Source: Desulfocapsaceae bacterium (lineage in GTDB: Bacteria; Desulfobacterota; Desulfobulbia; Desulfobulbales; Desulfocapsaceae). From it: a stretch of 46,453 nucleotides of DNA. The stretch spans positions 1 through 46,453 of the forward strand of contig JAUSAB010000017.1 in the NCBI GenBank assembly GCA_030653035.1. Direction: 5' to 3'. Numbering within the stretch: position 1 is the first letter of the stretch; every line of letters starts with the position of its first letter. This document shows, piece after piece, positions 14,699 through 23,961 of this stretch. Below the pieces are notes generated by a model, which searched no databases, was not told the origin of the DNA, and saw only the letters and a list, made by a program, of their open reading frames with translations. The translations under genes and the position numbers were made by a program.

Positions 14699-16222
14699 TC
14701 ATTTGGTGTTCAGCCTACTAAAAAATGGTGCATGGTTTGAAGTGAAGGTGGGAGGGTCCCGCTGGAGGATAGGGATGACGGCCGGATGGCGCTTGAACTC
14801 CTTGTCGAGAAAGGTGCGAATCTCCTTGCGTCCCCAGCCCTGCGGGTGGACAAAATCGCTGTACAGGGAAAGGTCTCCCTCATAGAAATCTTGTGTATGC
14901 AAGTCCTGGGCCTCAGGGCTGCATACCGGCATATTAAAGACCGCCAGATTGAGAAAGGTGATGGCGTTCTCGTGGGTGACCACAAAGTCGAGGGTCTTTC
15001 GGGCCTGGGGCAGCCCCTCTGACGGGGTGCCGAAGAGCAAATAGACATAGGTGGCAATCCCTGCCTGCTCCAGGGCGGTCAGGGTCTGGGCCACCATCTG
15101 CAGGTTAATGCCCTTGTCCATGGCATCAAGCACCCCCTGGTCACCCGATTCGATACCCAGTTTGAGCATCAGGCAGCCGGAGAGCCGCAGACGGCGGCAG
15201 AATTCCGGGTCAGTGAGCAGAGGGCTGACGCGGGCAAAACCATACCAGGGTGCGGCCGGCGGTGTTTCGATCAGTCGGCGCATCAGGGCCGGGGCAATGG
15301 CATTATCGAGAAAATGGATGAGGGCTGGCTGTGTTTTCTGGCAGAGGGTTGCCAGATCATCGACGACCTGTTCAGCCATCAAGAAATGATAGGGGTTCTC
15401 CTCGGCCTTTTCCGGGCAGAAGGAGCAGCGGTTCCAGTAGCAGCCCGATGAGGCGGCATAGGGCAGGATGAAACCCGGTGCCAGATATTCTTTCCGGGGG
15501 AGCCCATGGAAGTCGGGAGGGTGGTGTCGGTCGTTATCTTGGAGCCCTAAGAGTTCCAGCAGCGGTTTTGCACCGGGACCTGCCACCAGGTGGTCGATGA
15601 TCCCGGCAAAGGGATTGGTCCAGGCCGGGTTGCGCAGCCAGGAGGTGATCAGGCCGCCACCGGCGACGATGGGCAGCCCCGGCGCGATCCGTTTGAGAAA
15701 ACCGATCATGGCAAAAGTGGTCGGTGCCTGGCTCAGGTAATTGAGGGAAAGGCCCACCATTGGTGGGTTGGTGGTTTCCAGGATTTGGGTCAACCGTTCA
15801 ACAAACCAGGGATAGAAAATATTGCGGTCAGGATTTTGGGCACAACGCAGCAGGTCAGTACTTTTGAGCGGGGAGACGGTGGCATCCTGATAATTGGCCA
15901 GACTCAAGTCGAGCTGCTGCCTTAATCCCACCTGTCCCAGGATGCGGTTGATATCGGCCACGGCCCGTTGGTAGCGCGCCGGGTTGGTATAGATCTCCGG
16001 GTTGCGCATTCTGCTCAGATTGTCGTTGATCCCGCGGCAGGCGCGTTTGGTCCAGGTGTCATCCGCCTGTGGTTGCCGGCCAAGGAGAGAGAGCTGCCCC
16101 TCAAGATTGGCATCCAGCAGGGTGCAGTCGGGCAGGCCGTGGCCGTGAAGGATGCCGGCCAGCTGGGCAATGCCGGCCGGGGCTTCACAGGGTTTGGCCA
16201 GAGGGGGATAGATGAGGAGCAT
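14699..16222 (-). CDS. Radical SAM protein with B12-binding-like N-terminal domain
   Basis: The 507-residue protein has an N-terminal Rossmann-like domain (MLLIYPPLAKPCEAPAGIAQ) of the type that binds cobalamin in many radical SAM enzymes. The usual DxHxxG cobalamin motif appears as DANLEG, with Asn in place of His, so axial His ligation is unlikely. The radical SAM cluster motif is GCYWNRCSFC, a Cys-X4-Cys-X2-Cys variant of the canonical Cys-X3-Cys-X2-Cys. Later GIESGDQGVLDAMDKG matches the SAM-binding part of the barrel. The reaction is unknown. The ribosome site is weak. It is 120 bp upstream of the flavoprotein gene on the same strand, but there is no clear functional link. Confidence 0.8.
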   Translation of the reverse strand: MLLIYPPLAKPCEAPAGIAQLAGILHGHGLPDCTLLDANLEGQLSLLGRQPQADDTWTKRACRGINDNLSRMRNPEIYTNPARYQRAVADINRILGQVGLRQQLDLSLANYQDATVSPLKSTDLLRCAQNPDRNIFYPWFVERLTQILETTNPPMVGLSLNYLSQAPTTFAMIGFLKRIAPGLPIVAGGGLITSWLRNPAWTNPFAGIIDHLVAGPGAKPLLELLGLQDNDRHHPPDFHGLPRKEYLAPGFILPYAASSGCYWNRCSFCPEKAEENPYHFLMAEQVVDDLATLCQKTQPALIHFLDNAIAPALMRRLIETPPAAPWYGFARVSPLLTDPEFCRRLRLSGCLMLKLGIESGDQGVLDAMDKGINLQMVAQTLTALEQAGIATYVYLLFGTPSEGLPQARKTLDFVVTHENAITFLNLAVFNMPVCSPEAQDLHTQDFYEGDLSLYSDFVHPQGWGRKEIRTFLDKEFKRHPAVIPILQRDPPTFTSNHAPFFSRLNTK

Positions 16223-16382
16223 ATTTGTGGTCTAGATTACAGCTTCCTGAAGTTCCTGAAGTTTTCTGATGCCGAAAAGAGATGACAACCCTTATCCGGC
16301 TTGCTAAAGTAAAAAGTCTCTTCATACCATACAATAAGTAAAGAAGTTCAGAAAAATCTTTTTATCCATGGAGTGTACCCTT

Positions 16383-17324
16383 ATGTCTTCTTTTTTTATA
16401 CGTTTGACCCCTTTTTTCTTGGTGTTGCTGGCCTTGCTGTTTACTGAGGCGGGAATAAGTACCGATTTTGCCGATGCCCGTTCCCGCTCCGGCGGCCGTT
16501 CTTTCAGTCGCAGCACGCCGGCTCAGAAGGCACCAGCTACGAATCAGGCAGCTCCCGGCAGCCAGGCCCCCAAATCCGGATTCGGCAGCGGTCTGGCGGG
16601 CGGTCTGCTGGGTGGCGCCTTGGGCGGCATGCTGTTTGGCAGCATGTTCGGCATGGGCGGTGGCAGTGGCATGGGGATTCTCCCCCTGCTTCTACTGGGG
16701 GGGATTGGCTATTTCGTCTACAAACGTTTTATCAAGCCCCCTACCTCTGGGCAGGGTCAGGTCTATCAGCCGCCAACCAATCCTTTGGCGTCACTTTTTT
16801 CCGGTAATCAGCCAGGGGGACTGGATGCAACTGTTCCTCCCCCGCCCCCCCCGACCGGCGCTTTTCCGGGAACCCTTGATGAGGGGCTGGGCATGATCCG
16901 TCAGACAGATCCCGGGTTTGACGCGAATTATTTTGTCGAGGTGGCCTCTGATGTCTTTTTCAAGGTGCAGGCAGGCTGGATGCGGCGTGATATCGCCTCT
17001 TACCGTCATCTGCTGGGAGATGGGCTTGCCGCTGAGTATGAACGGCAGTTTGCGGATATGCGGCAGCTTGGGCGCATCAATAAACTGGAGAGCATCTCCA
17101 TTCGCAAGGTGGAGATCGTGTCTGCTGGGAAAGAGAATGGGGAGGATTTTGTCACCGTCCTTTTTACTGCCAATCTCCTTGATTACACCGTGGATGAGCA
17201 CAGTGGCGCCGTGGTGGAGGGCAGCATGACTGATCCGGTTAAGTTCGCCGAAGAGTGGACCTGGGCCAGACCATCTGGCACTGAGGCCTGGAAGCTGGAG
17301 GGGCTCAAGGTGGTGAACGGGTAA
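16383..17324 (+). CDS. Tim44-like domain membrane protein
   Basis: The 313-residue product has an N-terminal hydrophobic signal (LTPFFLVLLALLFTEAG). A Ser/Arg-rich stretch (DARSRSGGRSFSRS) follows, then a Gly-rich membrane segment (GLAGGLLGGALGGMLFG ... ILPLLLLGGIGYFVY) and a proline-rich linker. A soluble Tim44-like domain ends the protein (from about residue 180: DANYFVEVASDVFFKVQ, ... WKLEGLKVVNG). Bacterial members of this family sit in the inner membrane; their role is unsettled. I set the start at 16383 since GGAG lies nine bases upstream; the ATG at 16368 lacks a site. A truncated second copy lies 0.8 kb downstream. Confidence 0.82.
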   Translation: MSSFFIRLTPFFLVLLALLFTEAGISTDFADARSRSGGRSFSRSTPAQKAPATNQAAPGSQAPKSGFGSGLAGGLLGGALGGMLFGSMFGMGGGSGMGILPLLLLGGIGYFVYKRFIKPPTSGQGQVYQPPTNPLASLFSGNQPGGLDATVPPPPPPTGAFPGTLDEGLGMIRQTDPGFDANYFVEVASDVFFKVQAGWMRRDIASYRHLLGDGLAAEYERQFADMRQLGRINKLESISIRKVEIVSAGKENGEDFVTVLFTANLLDYTVDEHSGAVVEGSMTDPVKFAEEWTWARPSGTEAWKLEGLKVVNG

Positions 17325-17461
17325 ACAGTGTTTGAGCGAAGACAGGTTGAAGAAAGTTTTTTTGTTTCTGGCATTGGTGTAAATCGGGATGTGCCGCATG
17401 GGAAAGAGACATGCTCACTTTTTACAAAGATCACTTTTAATCAAAAAGAGGAGAATGTAAA

Positions 17462-18109
17462 TTGAGCCAATCGGCGTTGAAAAACAGGATGAGGTGGATG
17501 CTTGCTGCGTCAACGATGGCCTTCTGTATAGCATTGGGGACGATACCTTCCCAGGCAGAAGACAGGGTGGTGGTGGTTCCCCTGGGAGGGCAGAGAGGGG
17601 CTCCTGTTGCTAAAACCGGTCAGACAACGTCGTATAGAACTGGTGACGATGGGGATCTGCAAAAAGGTGTTAGCGTGTCGGGTCGGTTTAAGGATAATGG
17701 TAATGGCACGGTAACGGATGGCCTCACGGGGTTGATATGGCTCAAAAATGGACAATGCACGCAATTTTTCTCTGGAGATACAACGGGTCTTAATTATCGG
17801 CCTTGGGCAGACGCGATAGATGCGGCCAATCAGCTGGCAAGCGGTTATTGCGGATTGTTGGATGGATCGAAGGCAGGAGACTGGCGGTTACCAAATCGGA
17901 AAGAGTTGGACAGCTTACTTGATTTGGGTCGCGCTTATCCGGCCTTACCGGCTGGCTGTCCTTTGACGAATTTTGGCAGTTTCTGGTCGTCTACTACCAA
18001 CGTGGCCAGTACAGGCAGAGCGTGGCTTGTTGATCTTCAAAGCGGTGACGTCTTCAACGACCCCAAGTCAGACACTTATTATGTGCGTGCGGTGCGCGGC
18101 GGACAGTGA
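17462..18109 (+). CDS. Exported DUF1566 (Lcl-like) protein
   Basis: The 215-residue product begins at a TTG codon after the site AAGAGGAGAATG; no ATG fits better. A signal peptide is clear (MRWMLAASTMAFCIALGTI, PSQAED). After a short linker comes a DUF1566 domain: GRFKDNGNGTVTDGLTGLIW, LKNGQ, DWRLPNRKELDSLLDLG, FWSSTT and a C-terminal YYVRAVRGG. The domain is related to lectin-like and formylglycine-type folds and is common in exported Desulfobacterota proteins. Two cysteines flank each insertion loop and could pair. It lies between the Tim44-like gene and that gene's deleted copy. Confidence 0.85.
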   Translation: MSQSALKNRMRWMLAASTMAFCIALGTIPSQAEDRVVVVPLGGQRGAPVAKTGQTTSYRTGDDGDLQKGVSVSGRFKDNGNGTVTDGLTGLIWLKNGQCTQFFSGDTTGLNYRPWADAIDAANQLASGYCGLLDGSKAGDWRLPNRKELDSLLDLGRAYPALPAGCPLTNFGSFWSSTTNVASTGRAWLVDLQSGDVFNDPKSDTYYVRAVRGGQ

Positions 18110-18163
18110 TGGGTTATTGGGTACTTTTGGGCAAAAGAAGTTTAGAAAATCTGGGGTGTCAGC

Positions 18164-18390
18164 ATGTTTTTTTCTTACTACCACTTTGACGCCTTTTTTT
18201 CTTGTGCTGTCCGCCTTGGCCTTCATGGAGGGCCGGGATTACCACTGATTATGCCGCAAGCGTGTCAGTTCAGAAGGTGTCTGCTATGAGTCATCCCCAT
18301 CCTGGCAGTCAGATTCCTAATAAATCCGAATTTTGCAGTGCCTTGGTGGACGGGGCGTTGGTGGAGGGCATTAAAGTGGTGAATGGGTGA
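18164..18390 (+). pseudogene. Deleted, frame-shifted copy of the Tim44-like gene
   Basis: This stretch matches both ends of the Tim44-like gene at 16383. One frame reads FFLTTTLTPFFLVLSALAFM (compare FIRLTPFFLVLLALLFTEAG). A second frame continues GITTDYAASVSVQKVS ... HPGSQIPNKSEF (compare GISTDFADA ... APGSQAPKSGF). It then jumps straight to LVEGIKVVNG and a stop (compare LEGLKVVNG). About 240 codons of the middle are missing and the frame shifts near 18200-18245. It therefore arose from duplication followed by internal deletion. A 25-codon frame might still be translated but would have no Tim44 domain. Confidence 0.8.
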
Positions 18391-18441
18391 AGGATGCCTG
18401 ATTAAAGTCATTTGGGGACATAAAGAGATGAAGGACTCGTT

Positions 18442-20559
18442 ATGAAAGAGAACCTGATCCCAGCGGAGACATCCCGCCTTTTTTATCTGGCCGCCGAGCA
18501 GAACAGCCAGCCAATCATGATCACCGATCGGGATGGCCGCATTGAATATGTCAATCCGGCCCTGGAGCAGTCTACCGGCTATGCGGCATCTGAGCTGATT
18601 GGTGCTAACCCGCGTATCTTTCAATCCGGTCAGACTTCATTGGCTTTTTATCAGGAGATGTGGAAGAGCCTGCTCGCTGGACAGAGCTGGGAAGGCGAAC
18701 TGTTGAACAGGCGGAAGAATGGCGAGTTTTATACGGAGTGTCTCTCTATCTCTCCTTTGCATGCGGAGGCAGGTCAGGTCACTCATTTCTTTGCTGTCAA
18801 ACAGGACCTTTCCGTATTTCGGAACAAGGTCTGCAAGGTTGAGTATCTGGCCACCTTTGATCCGCTGACCGGGCTGCCCAATCGTGGCTATCTGCTGGCC
18901 TCTTTGATTGAATCCATTCAGGATGCGGCCGCATCCGGTCATGAGTTGACCATTGTTCATCTGGATCTGGATCATTTTAAGTCTTTGAACGATTCGCTTG
19001 GGTATGCTGTTGCTGATCAGGTGTTAGTTGGTATCGCTGATCGTCTCCGGGGCATTGTTCGGCGGGATGACGTGCTGGCCCGTCTGACTGGTGATGAGTT
19101 TGTTTTGCTGCTGCGGGATACGGTGCTCGATGTGCATCTGGCAGAGGCCCTGAAACGTATTCAGGTAACGATTGCCGAGCCTCTCATGGTTGCTGCCGGT
19201 CAGGAGGTGTCCCTTACCCTCAGCATTGGGGTTGCCGTTTATCCCTGGGATGGTTTTGATAGTGACACTTTGTTGGCGGCAGCTAATCTGGCCATGGTTG
19301 CTGCCAAGAAAGCAGGTGGTGATACTATCCATTATTATGTGCCGGAGATGCAGGAGAGCATGGTCTCCCGTTTCGATCTGGCCAGCCAGTTACGGCGGGT
19401 GGTGGAGCGTGGCGAACTGGTGCTTTATTATCAGCCGCAAGTCAGTCTGATTTCGGGAGAGATTGTCGGTGCCGAGGCATTGGTGCGCTGGCTGCATCCC
19501 GAGAAGGGGTTGATTCCGCCTGGCCAGTTTATTCCCTTTGCCGAGGAGACGGGCCTGATTCTGCCGATCAGTGATTGGGTGGTGCGGACTGCCTGCCGGC
19601 AGATGCATGACTGGCGTGCGGCTGGGCTGCCGCGGCTGAAGGTCGGGGTTAATCTCTCGGCCCGCCATTTTCATCTTGCCAGCCTGCCCGATACTGTTGC
19701 CTTGGCTTTGTCCGAAAATGGGATTGAGGCCAGGTATCTGGAGTTGGAGTTGACCGAAAGTGCCATGATGCATGATGCCCCTGGCGCTGTCAGGATTATG
19801 GACCGGTTGAAGGGGCTTGGGGTGCGTCTGTCGCTCGATGATTTCGGCACTGGTTTTTCTTCGCTCGCCTATCTTTCTCGTTTTGCCATCGATCTGATCA
19901 AGATTGATCAGTCCTTTATTCGTGATGTGACCGACAATCCCATTAACGCCTCCATTGTCACCGCCACTATCGCCATGGCCCATAAGCTGGGGAAAAACAT
20001 TATTGCTGAGGGTGTTGAGACAGAGGCGCAGATGGCCTTTCTGCGGCGTCATGATTGTGATGAGATGCAGGGCTATCTGTTCAGCAGACCGTTGCCGGCT
20101 TCGGATTTCGCTGCCTTGCTGCGGGAGGGGAAACGACTTGTCTTTCAGGGAGAGGAAGGAGAAGAACAGACGCGCACTCTGTTGCTGGTGGACGATGAAC
20201 CTATGATCCTGGGCGCCTTGGAGCGGTTGTTTCATCGGGAGGGTTACCGGGTATTGACGGCAAACAGTGCTCGCGAAGCCTTGGAGTTGCTCGCCCTCAA
20301 CCGGGTGCAGGTGATCATCTCCGATCAGCGCATGCCGGTGATGACGGGTATTGAATTCTTGTCCCGGGTCAAAGATCTCTATCCCGATACGATCCGTATC
20401 GTCTTGTCCGGTTATTCCGAGATTGAGACCATTACCGAGGCCATCAATCGTGGCGCGATTTGGAAATATTTTACCAAACCCTGGGATGGGGAAAAACTGC
20501 GCGATGAGGTCTGTCGTGCCTTTCGCCTGGCCGGTACTTCCGATATTCATTTGTCTTAA
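18442..20559 (+). CDS. PAS-GGDEF-EAL protein with C-terminal receiver domain
   Basis: The 705-residue cytoplasmic protein has a PAS domain (~10-125), a GGDEF domain (~140-300), an EAL domain (~315-555) and a receiver domain (~580-700). The EAL part keeps the catalytic set: EALVRW (345-), NLSARHF, ELTESAMM, DDFGTGFSS, IKIDQSFI and AEGVETEAQ, so it should hydrolyse c-di-GMP. The cyclase motif reads TGDEF (216-220) instead of GGDEF, so synthase activity is doubtful. The product-binding RxxD (RRDD) five residues before it is kept. The receiver has its phospho-acceptor Asp628 in VIISDQRMP and a final YFTKPW. AAGGA precedes the ATG. Confidence 0.9.
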   Translation: MKENLIPAETSRLFYLAAEQNSQPIMITDRDGRIEYVNPALEQSTGYAASELIGANPRIFQSGQTSLAFYQEMWKSLLAGQSWEGELLNRRKNGEFYTECLSISPLHAEAGQVTHFFAVKQDLSVFRNKVCKVEYLATFDPLTGLPNRGYLLASLIESIQDAAASGHELTIVHLDLDHFKSLNDSLGYAVADQVLVGIADRLRGIVRRDDVLARLTGDEFVLLLRDTVLDVHLAEALKRIQVTIAEPLMVAAGQEVSLTLSIGVAVYPWDGFDSDTLLAAANLAMVAAKKAGGDTIHYYVPEMQESMVSRFDLASQLRRVVERGELVLYYQPQVSLISGEIVGAEALVRWLHPEKGLIPPGQFIPFAEETGLILPISDWVVRTACRQMHDWRAAGLPRLKVGVNLSARHFHLASLPDTVALALSENGIEARYLELELTESAMMHDAPGAVRIMDRLKGLGVRLSLDDFGTGFSSLAYLSRFAIDLIKIDQSFIRDVTDNPINASIVTATIAMAHKLGKNIIAEGVETEAQMAFLRRHDCDEMQGYLFSRPLPASDFAALLREGKRLVFQGEEGEEQTRTLLLVDDEPMILGALERLFHREGYRVLTANSAREALELLALNRVQVIISDQRMPVMTGIEFLSRVKDLYPDTIRIVLSGYSEIETITEAINRGAIWKYFTKPWDGEKLRDEVCRAFRLAGTSDIHLS

Positions 20560-20711
20560 GATATTTTACGGTTTCTCTTGCCAGGGGTTTGTCTTGGGTC
20601 GTCAGCCGGTGTCCACAGTGGAGCGCTACTCAAGGGAAGAATAGAATTGCTGATAAGATTCTGTTGGGGCTATAGTCGATTGAGCCGGGGATTAAACGCA
20701 GGAAGTGTTTC

Positions 20712-21368
20712 ATGGTGACTGGAAAAATCTTTGCCATCGGCGACATCCACGGGTGTGCCGACAAACTCAGGACCCTTCTTGAGCGTCTGCCGTTTGATGC
20801 CGGCCGTGATACCCTGGTCTTTCTGGGTGACTATCTCGATCGGGGCTCCGATGTCAAAGGGGTGCTTGACCAGATCTGCCGCCTGCGGGCAGAGGGCGTG
20901 CATCTTGTGGCCCTTATGGGCAATCATGAATATCTGCTTCTTGAGTACCACCGCAGCCAGGATCAGGCCTTGCTCCCTTATCTGCGGCGACTGGGTATGG
21001 AAAAAACCCTGGCAAGTTACGGTGGCGCCAGCCTTGCCGAGCTTGGGGACCTTGCCTATATGCCCGGAGAACATCGTGATTTCCTTGCCTCTCTACTGCC
21101 CTATTGGGAAACCGACGAGTATATCTTCGTCCATGCCGGTCTCCGCTATGGACGACCCCTCAGCGTCCAGGATATCTCTGATCTCTGTGAGGTGCGGGAA
21201 CCTTTCCTCTCCGATGAGCGGGATTACGGCAAGCGGATCATCTTCGGCCACACCCCTTTTGTCACGCCACTTGTTACCGCGGGCAAGATCGGCATCGACA
21301 CCGGCGCCACCTACGGCAATCTGCTGACCGCCGTGGAGCTGCCGGGCCTCCGTTTCTATCACTCCTGA
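20712..21368 (+). CDS. PPP-family serine/threonine protein phosphatase
   Basis: The 218-residue metallophosphatase has all three signature blocks of the PPP family: GDIHG (10-14), GDYLDRGSDVKG (~40) and MGNHEYLLLE (~75). Histidines for the second metal are in VHAGL and FGHTP. Bacterial members (PrpA/PrpB type) remove phosphate from proteins, including phosphohistidine in some cases. AGGAAG precedes the ATG. Its last ten bases overlap the end of the convergent PEP-synthase-like gene A. A role in reversing phosphorylation by the neighbouring operon is possible, but that is inference from position alone. Confidence 0.85.
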   Translation: MVTGKIFAIGDIHGCADKLRTLLERLPFDAGRDTLVFLGDYLDRGSDVKGVLDQICRLRAEGVHLVALMGNHEYLLLEYHRSQDQALLPYLRRLGMEKTLASYGGASLAELGDLAYMPGEHRDFLASLLPYWETDEYIFVHAGLRYGRPLSVQDISDLCEVREPFLSDERDYGKRIIFGHTPFVTPLVTAGKIGIDTGATYGNLLTAVELPGLRFYHS

Positions 21369-23959
21369 ATTTTCTGCCGGGCCATTATCTCCGTCAGTCC
21401 ATAATCGCCGGTCAGAAAGGCGTTGGCTACCTTCTCGATTGTTGTGTCATCAGTCATGGCCGCGTCAAGCAGACGGGTAAAACCGAGGATCCGGCCGACC
21501 ATCACCAGCTTTTCCTCAATGGCCTCGGCTGTGGCCCCCTGCAGGGCGGCGTTGACCAGATCCTCACGGACATCGACGGCAAAGCCATATCGTTCGAAGA
21601 TCTCGCCGATGCACAGGGCCCGACGCCTGCGCCGGGTAAGATTGGTGCCGCCGCCCTTGAAACGGAACTTGATATGGTTGCTGTGCGGTGAAGGAGAGCA
21701 GACCGTATCGATCATGATAAAGTGAAAATCCATGCGGGCGTTCATGTTGCAGTAATCGCGGCTGACCAGGCAGTAATTGGGCATGCCGATGGGCCGCTCC
21801 GACTTCTGGTCGGTGAGAAAGGAGGACATAACCGAGCCCATGGGCGATCCGCCCGGCGGTGGGCCCCAGTGCAGGCCGGGGGTGGTGATTCCCTGCCACA
21901 GGGCCTGGAAGGGGCGGGAGATGACCATCACCGGCGGGATTCTCCGGCGGCGCGTCCCGTCTCCCAGGGCCAGGCCGCCGCCCATGTCGATGACGCTGAT
22001 GAAAAACGGGACCGGCGAGTCGAGGGCATGGACGGCGCCCAGATTTTCTTCGAGCAGGGTATCGCCCGCCTCGAACATGGCCAGCACCCCTTTTTCATGG
22101 ACAAAGCGGATGATGTCGTGGAGGGAGCGGCATTCCATGATGGAAAAGGTCGGGCCGTAGGCGTCGGTGAGGTGCAGGGTGGTGACCAGCTCCCGCAGCT
22201 CCAGATAGTGAGAGGGCAGGTTTGCCTGCGCGGTACTGGCCGCCGGGGGCCCCTTTTGCCAGGCCTGCTCGGCAATCGTGATCTCTTCGGTGCTTGCCGC
22301 GTACACCTTGCCGTGACTGCCGTCGACGGTGAGCCATTGTCCTGAGGTCAGGGCGCTCGTTGCCGTGCCCAGCCCGCAGAGCATCGGGGTCTCCTGCTCG
22401 CGGGCCACGCAGGCCAGGTGGTCGGCGGGACTGCCCAGATCGACGAGTACCGCCGTGACCAGCCCCAAGCGGTTGGCGGCATCGACAAAGCTCTGGGGCA
22501 TGACCAGAATCTTTGGCCCCGGCGGGATTGCCGCCAGATTCCGTTTGTTTTTCACCAGCAGGGCCTGGCCGGTGGCCCTGCCGCCTGAGGCGATAATTCC
22601 TTTGATGATTGGCGGCGATGTGGGTCGCCAGGCATCATCTTTCTGGGTCCCCATGCTGGTGAGTGGCCGCATCTGGAGGATGAGCGGCTGTCCCTCTTTG
22701 TCCACCGCCCATTCAAGGTCCTGAGGCATGCCCTCGGCCGCCTCCAGGGCCTTGCCCCAGGAAGCAAGGATCTGCAGTTCCTCGGCCCCGAGCACTGCCT
22801 TTTGCCGCTCTTCCGGCGGCAGATCCTGCCAGACGAGGCCACCCTCGTCCTTGCAGACCAGGAGCCTTTCCTTGTCGGCGATGGCAGAGAGCTGCCAGTT
22901 GAGGCTGCCGTCAGGGTGGACATGGTAGAGGTCGACGGCGGCGCTGCCGGAAACAGCGGCCTCACCCAAGCCGGGCACGGCGCTGATCAGCAGCATGTCG
23001 CTCTCCGGTTCCTGAGGCGAGCGGCTGAGCAGAATGCCGGCGGCGCGGGCCTCCACCATCTCCAGGCAGAGGACGGCCATATCAAAACAGAACGGATCGA
23101 GACCGGCATTGAGGCGGTAGGCTAGGCTGCGGGCGTTGAAGTTGCTGGCCACTACCTCCTTGAAGGCAGCAAAGAGCTGGGCTTCATCTTTGACATTGAG
23201 TACCGAGCTGAACTGGCCGGCAAAGGAATGGTGGCGGCCATCTTCGCTGTTGCTGCTGCTCCGCACCGCCAGGGCCTTGCCGTTTTGCAGAAACGAGCGG
23301 CAGGCGGCGGCAAGCTCGGTGGCAAGAGTTGGGGGGAGCGCGGCCTCCCGGATGAGATCCTGCACCTGACTTGCTGTTTCCGGAGAAATGTGCTGATCGG
23401 CTGTGGTGCCCTGTCTGGCGAGGAGGTGCACCAGCTTGAGGGAGAGTCCTTCGTGGTCAAGAAAGAAACGGCAGCCGGCCAGGGTGATGACAAAACCGTC
23501 CGGCACCCGGAAGGTTCCCTTTTTTCTTAGGCTGGCAAGGGCGGCGGCCTTGTTGCCGATCAGGGTCTTGTGCCCGGCGATGATCCCGTCAAGCGGCAGG
23601 ATGAAGGGTACCTGCTCGGGGCCGGTGAGCGCCTTCAGCTTGTCGGTGATGGTGTCGTCCAGGTGCTGTTGTACGTTCCAGAGTCCTTGATATTTACCCT
23701 GGGTCAGGTTGTCCAGGCGGCCAACCATCTCTACGGTCTCGGTGATGAGTTTTTTGATGAGCCGGGCCAGGCCGGCTGGATCCCCTTGCAGCCGGAGAAG
23801 AATGGAGATATCGGTGAGGCCGTCCACCGCCCGGTTATTGCCGGCCAGCAGGGAACGGAACACGTGGTAACGCGCCTTGAGCAGGTTTTGTGCGTCCACT
23901 TTGCGTTGCTCGCGGCCTTCCCGCATCCGGTCGAACTGTTTTGTCAGCCAGCGCCGCAT
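21359..23959 (-). CDS. PEP-synthase-like protein A (ATP-grasp + phosphohistidine + unknown C-terminal domain)
   Basis: This 866-residue protein begins with a helical region (~1-125). A PEP-synthase-type ATP-grasp domain follows (~130-450; GNKAAALASL, VRSSSNSED ... SFAGQFSSVL, DLEWAVDKEGQPLILQMRPL). The swivelling domain (~470-560) keeps the phospho-acceptor His514 in GSPADHLACVARE. The PEP/pyruvate barrel expected next is not recognisable. Instead a ~270-residue domain shared with B and C carries CRSLHDIIRFVHEK, VIDMGGGLAL, SRPFQALWQG, YCNMNARMDFHF and IKFRFKGGGTN. The protein should bind ATP and phosphorylate its histidine; the acceptor is unknown. It starts two bases after paralogue B and is last in the operon. 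Confidence 0.8.
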   Translation of the reverse strand: MRRWLTKQFDRMREGREQRKVDAQNLLKARYHVFRSLLAGNNRAVDGLTDISILLRLQGDPAGLARLIKKLITETVEMVGRLDNLTQGKYQGLWNVQQHLDDTITDKLKALTGPEQVPFILPLDGIIAGHKTLIGNKAAALASLRKKGTFRVPDGFVITLAGCRFFLDHEGLSLKLVHLLARQGTTADQHISPETASQVQDLIREAALPPTLATELAAACRSFLQNGKALAVRSSSNSEDGRHHSFAGQFSSVLNVKDEAQLFAAFKEVVASNFNARSLAYRLNAGLDPFCFDMAVLCLEMVEARAAGILLSRSPQEPESDMLLISAVPGLGEAAVSGSAAVDLYHVHPDGSLNWQLSAIADKERLLVCKDEGGLVWQDLPPEERQKAVLGAEELQILASWGKALEAAEGMPQDLEWAVDKEGQPLILQMRPLTSMGTQKDDAWRPTSPPIIKGIIASGGRATGQALLVKNKRNLAAIPPGPKILVMPQSFVDAANRLGLVTAVLVDLGSPADHLACVAREQETPMLCGLGTATSALTSGQWLTVDGSHGKVYAASTEEITIAEQAWQKGPPAASTAQANLPSHYLELRELVTTLHLTDAYGPTFSIMECRSLHDIIRFVHEKGVLAMFEAGDTLLEENLGAVHALDSPVPFFISVIDMGGGLALGDGTRRRRIPPVMVISRPFQALWQGITTPGLHWGPPPGGSPMGSVMSSFLTDQKSERPIGMPNYCLVSRDYCNMNARMDFHFIMIDTVCSPSPHSNHIKFRFKGGGTNLTRRRRRALCIGEIFERYGFAVDVREDLVNAALQGATAEAIEEKLVMVGRILGFTRLLDAAMTDDTTIEKVANAFLTGDYGLTEIMARQKIQE

Positions 23960-23961
23960 GG

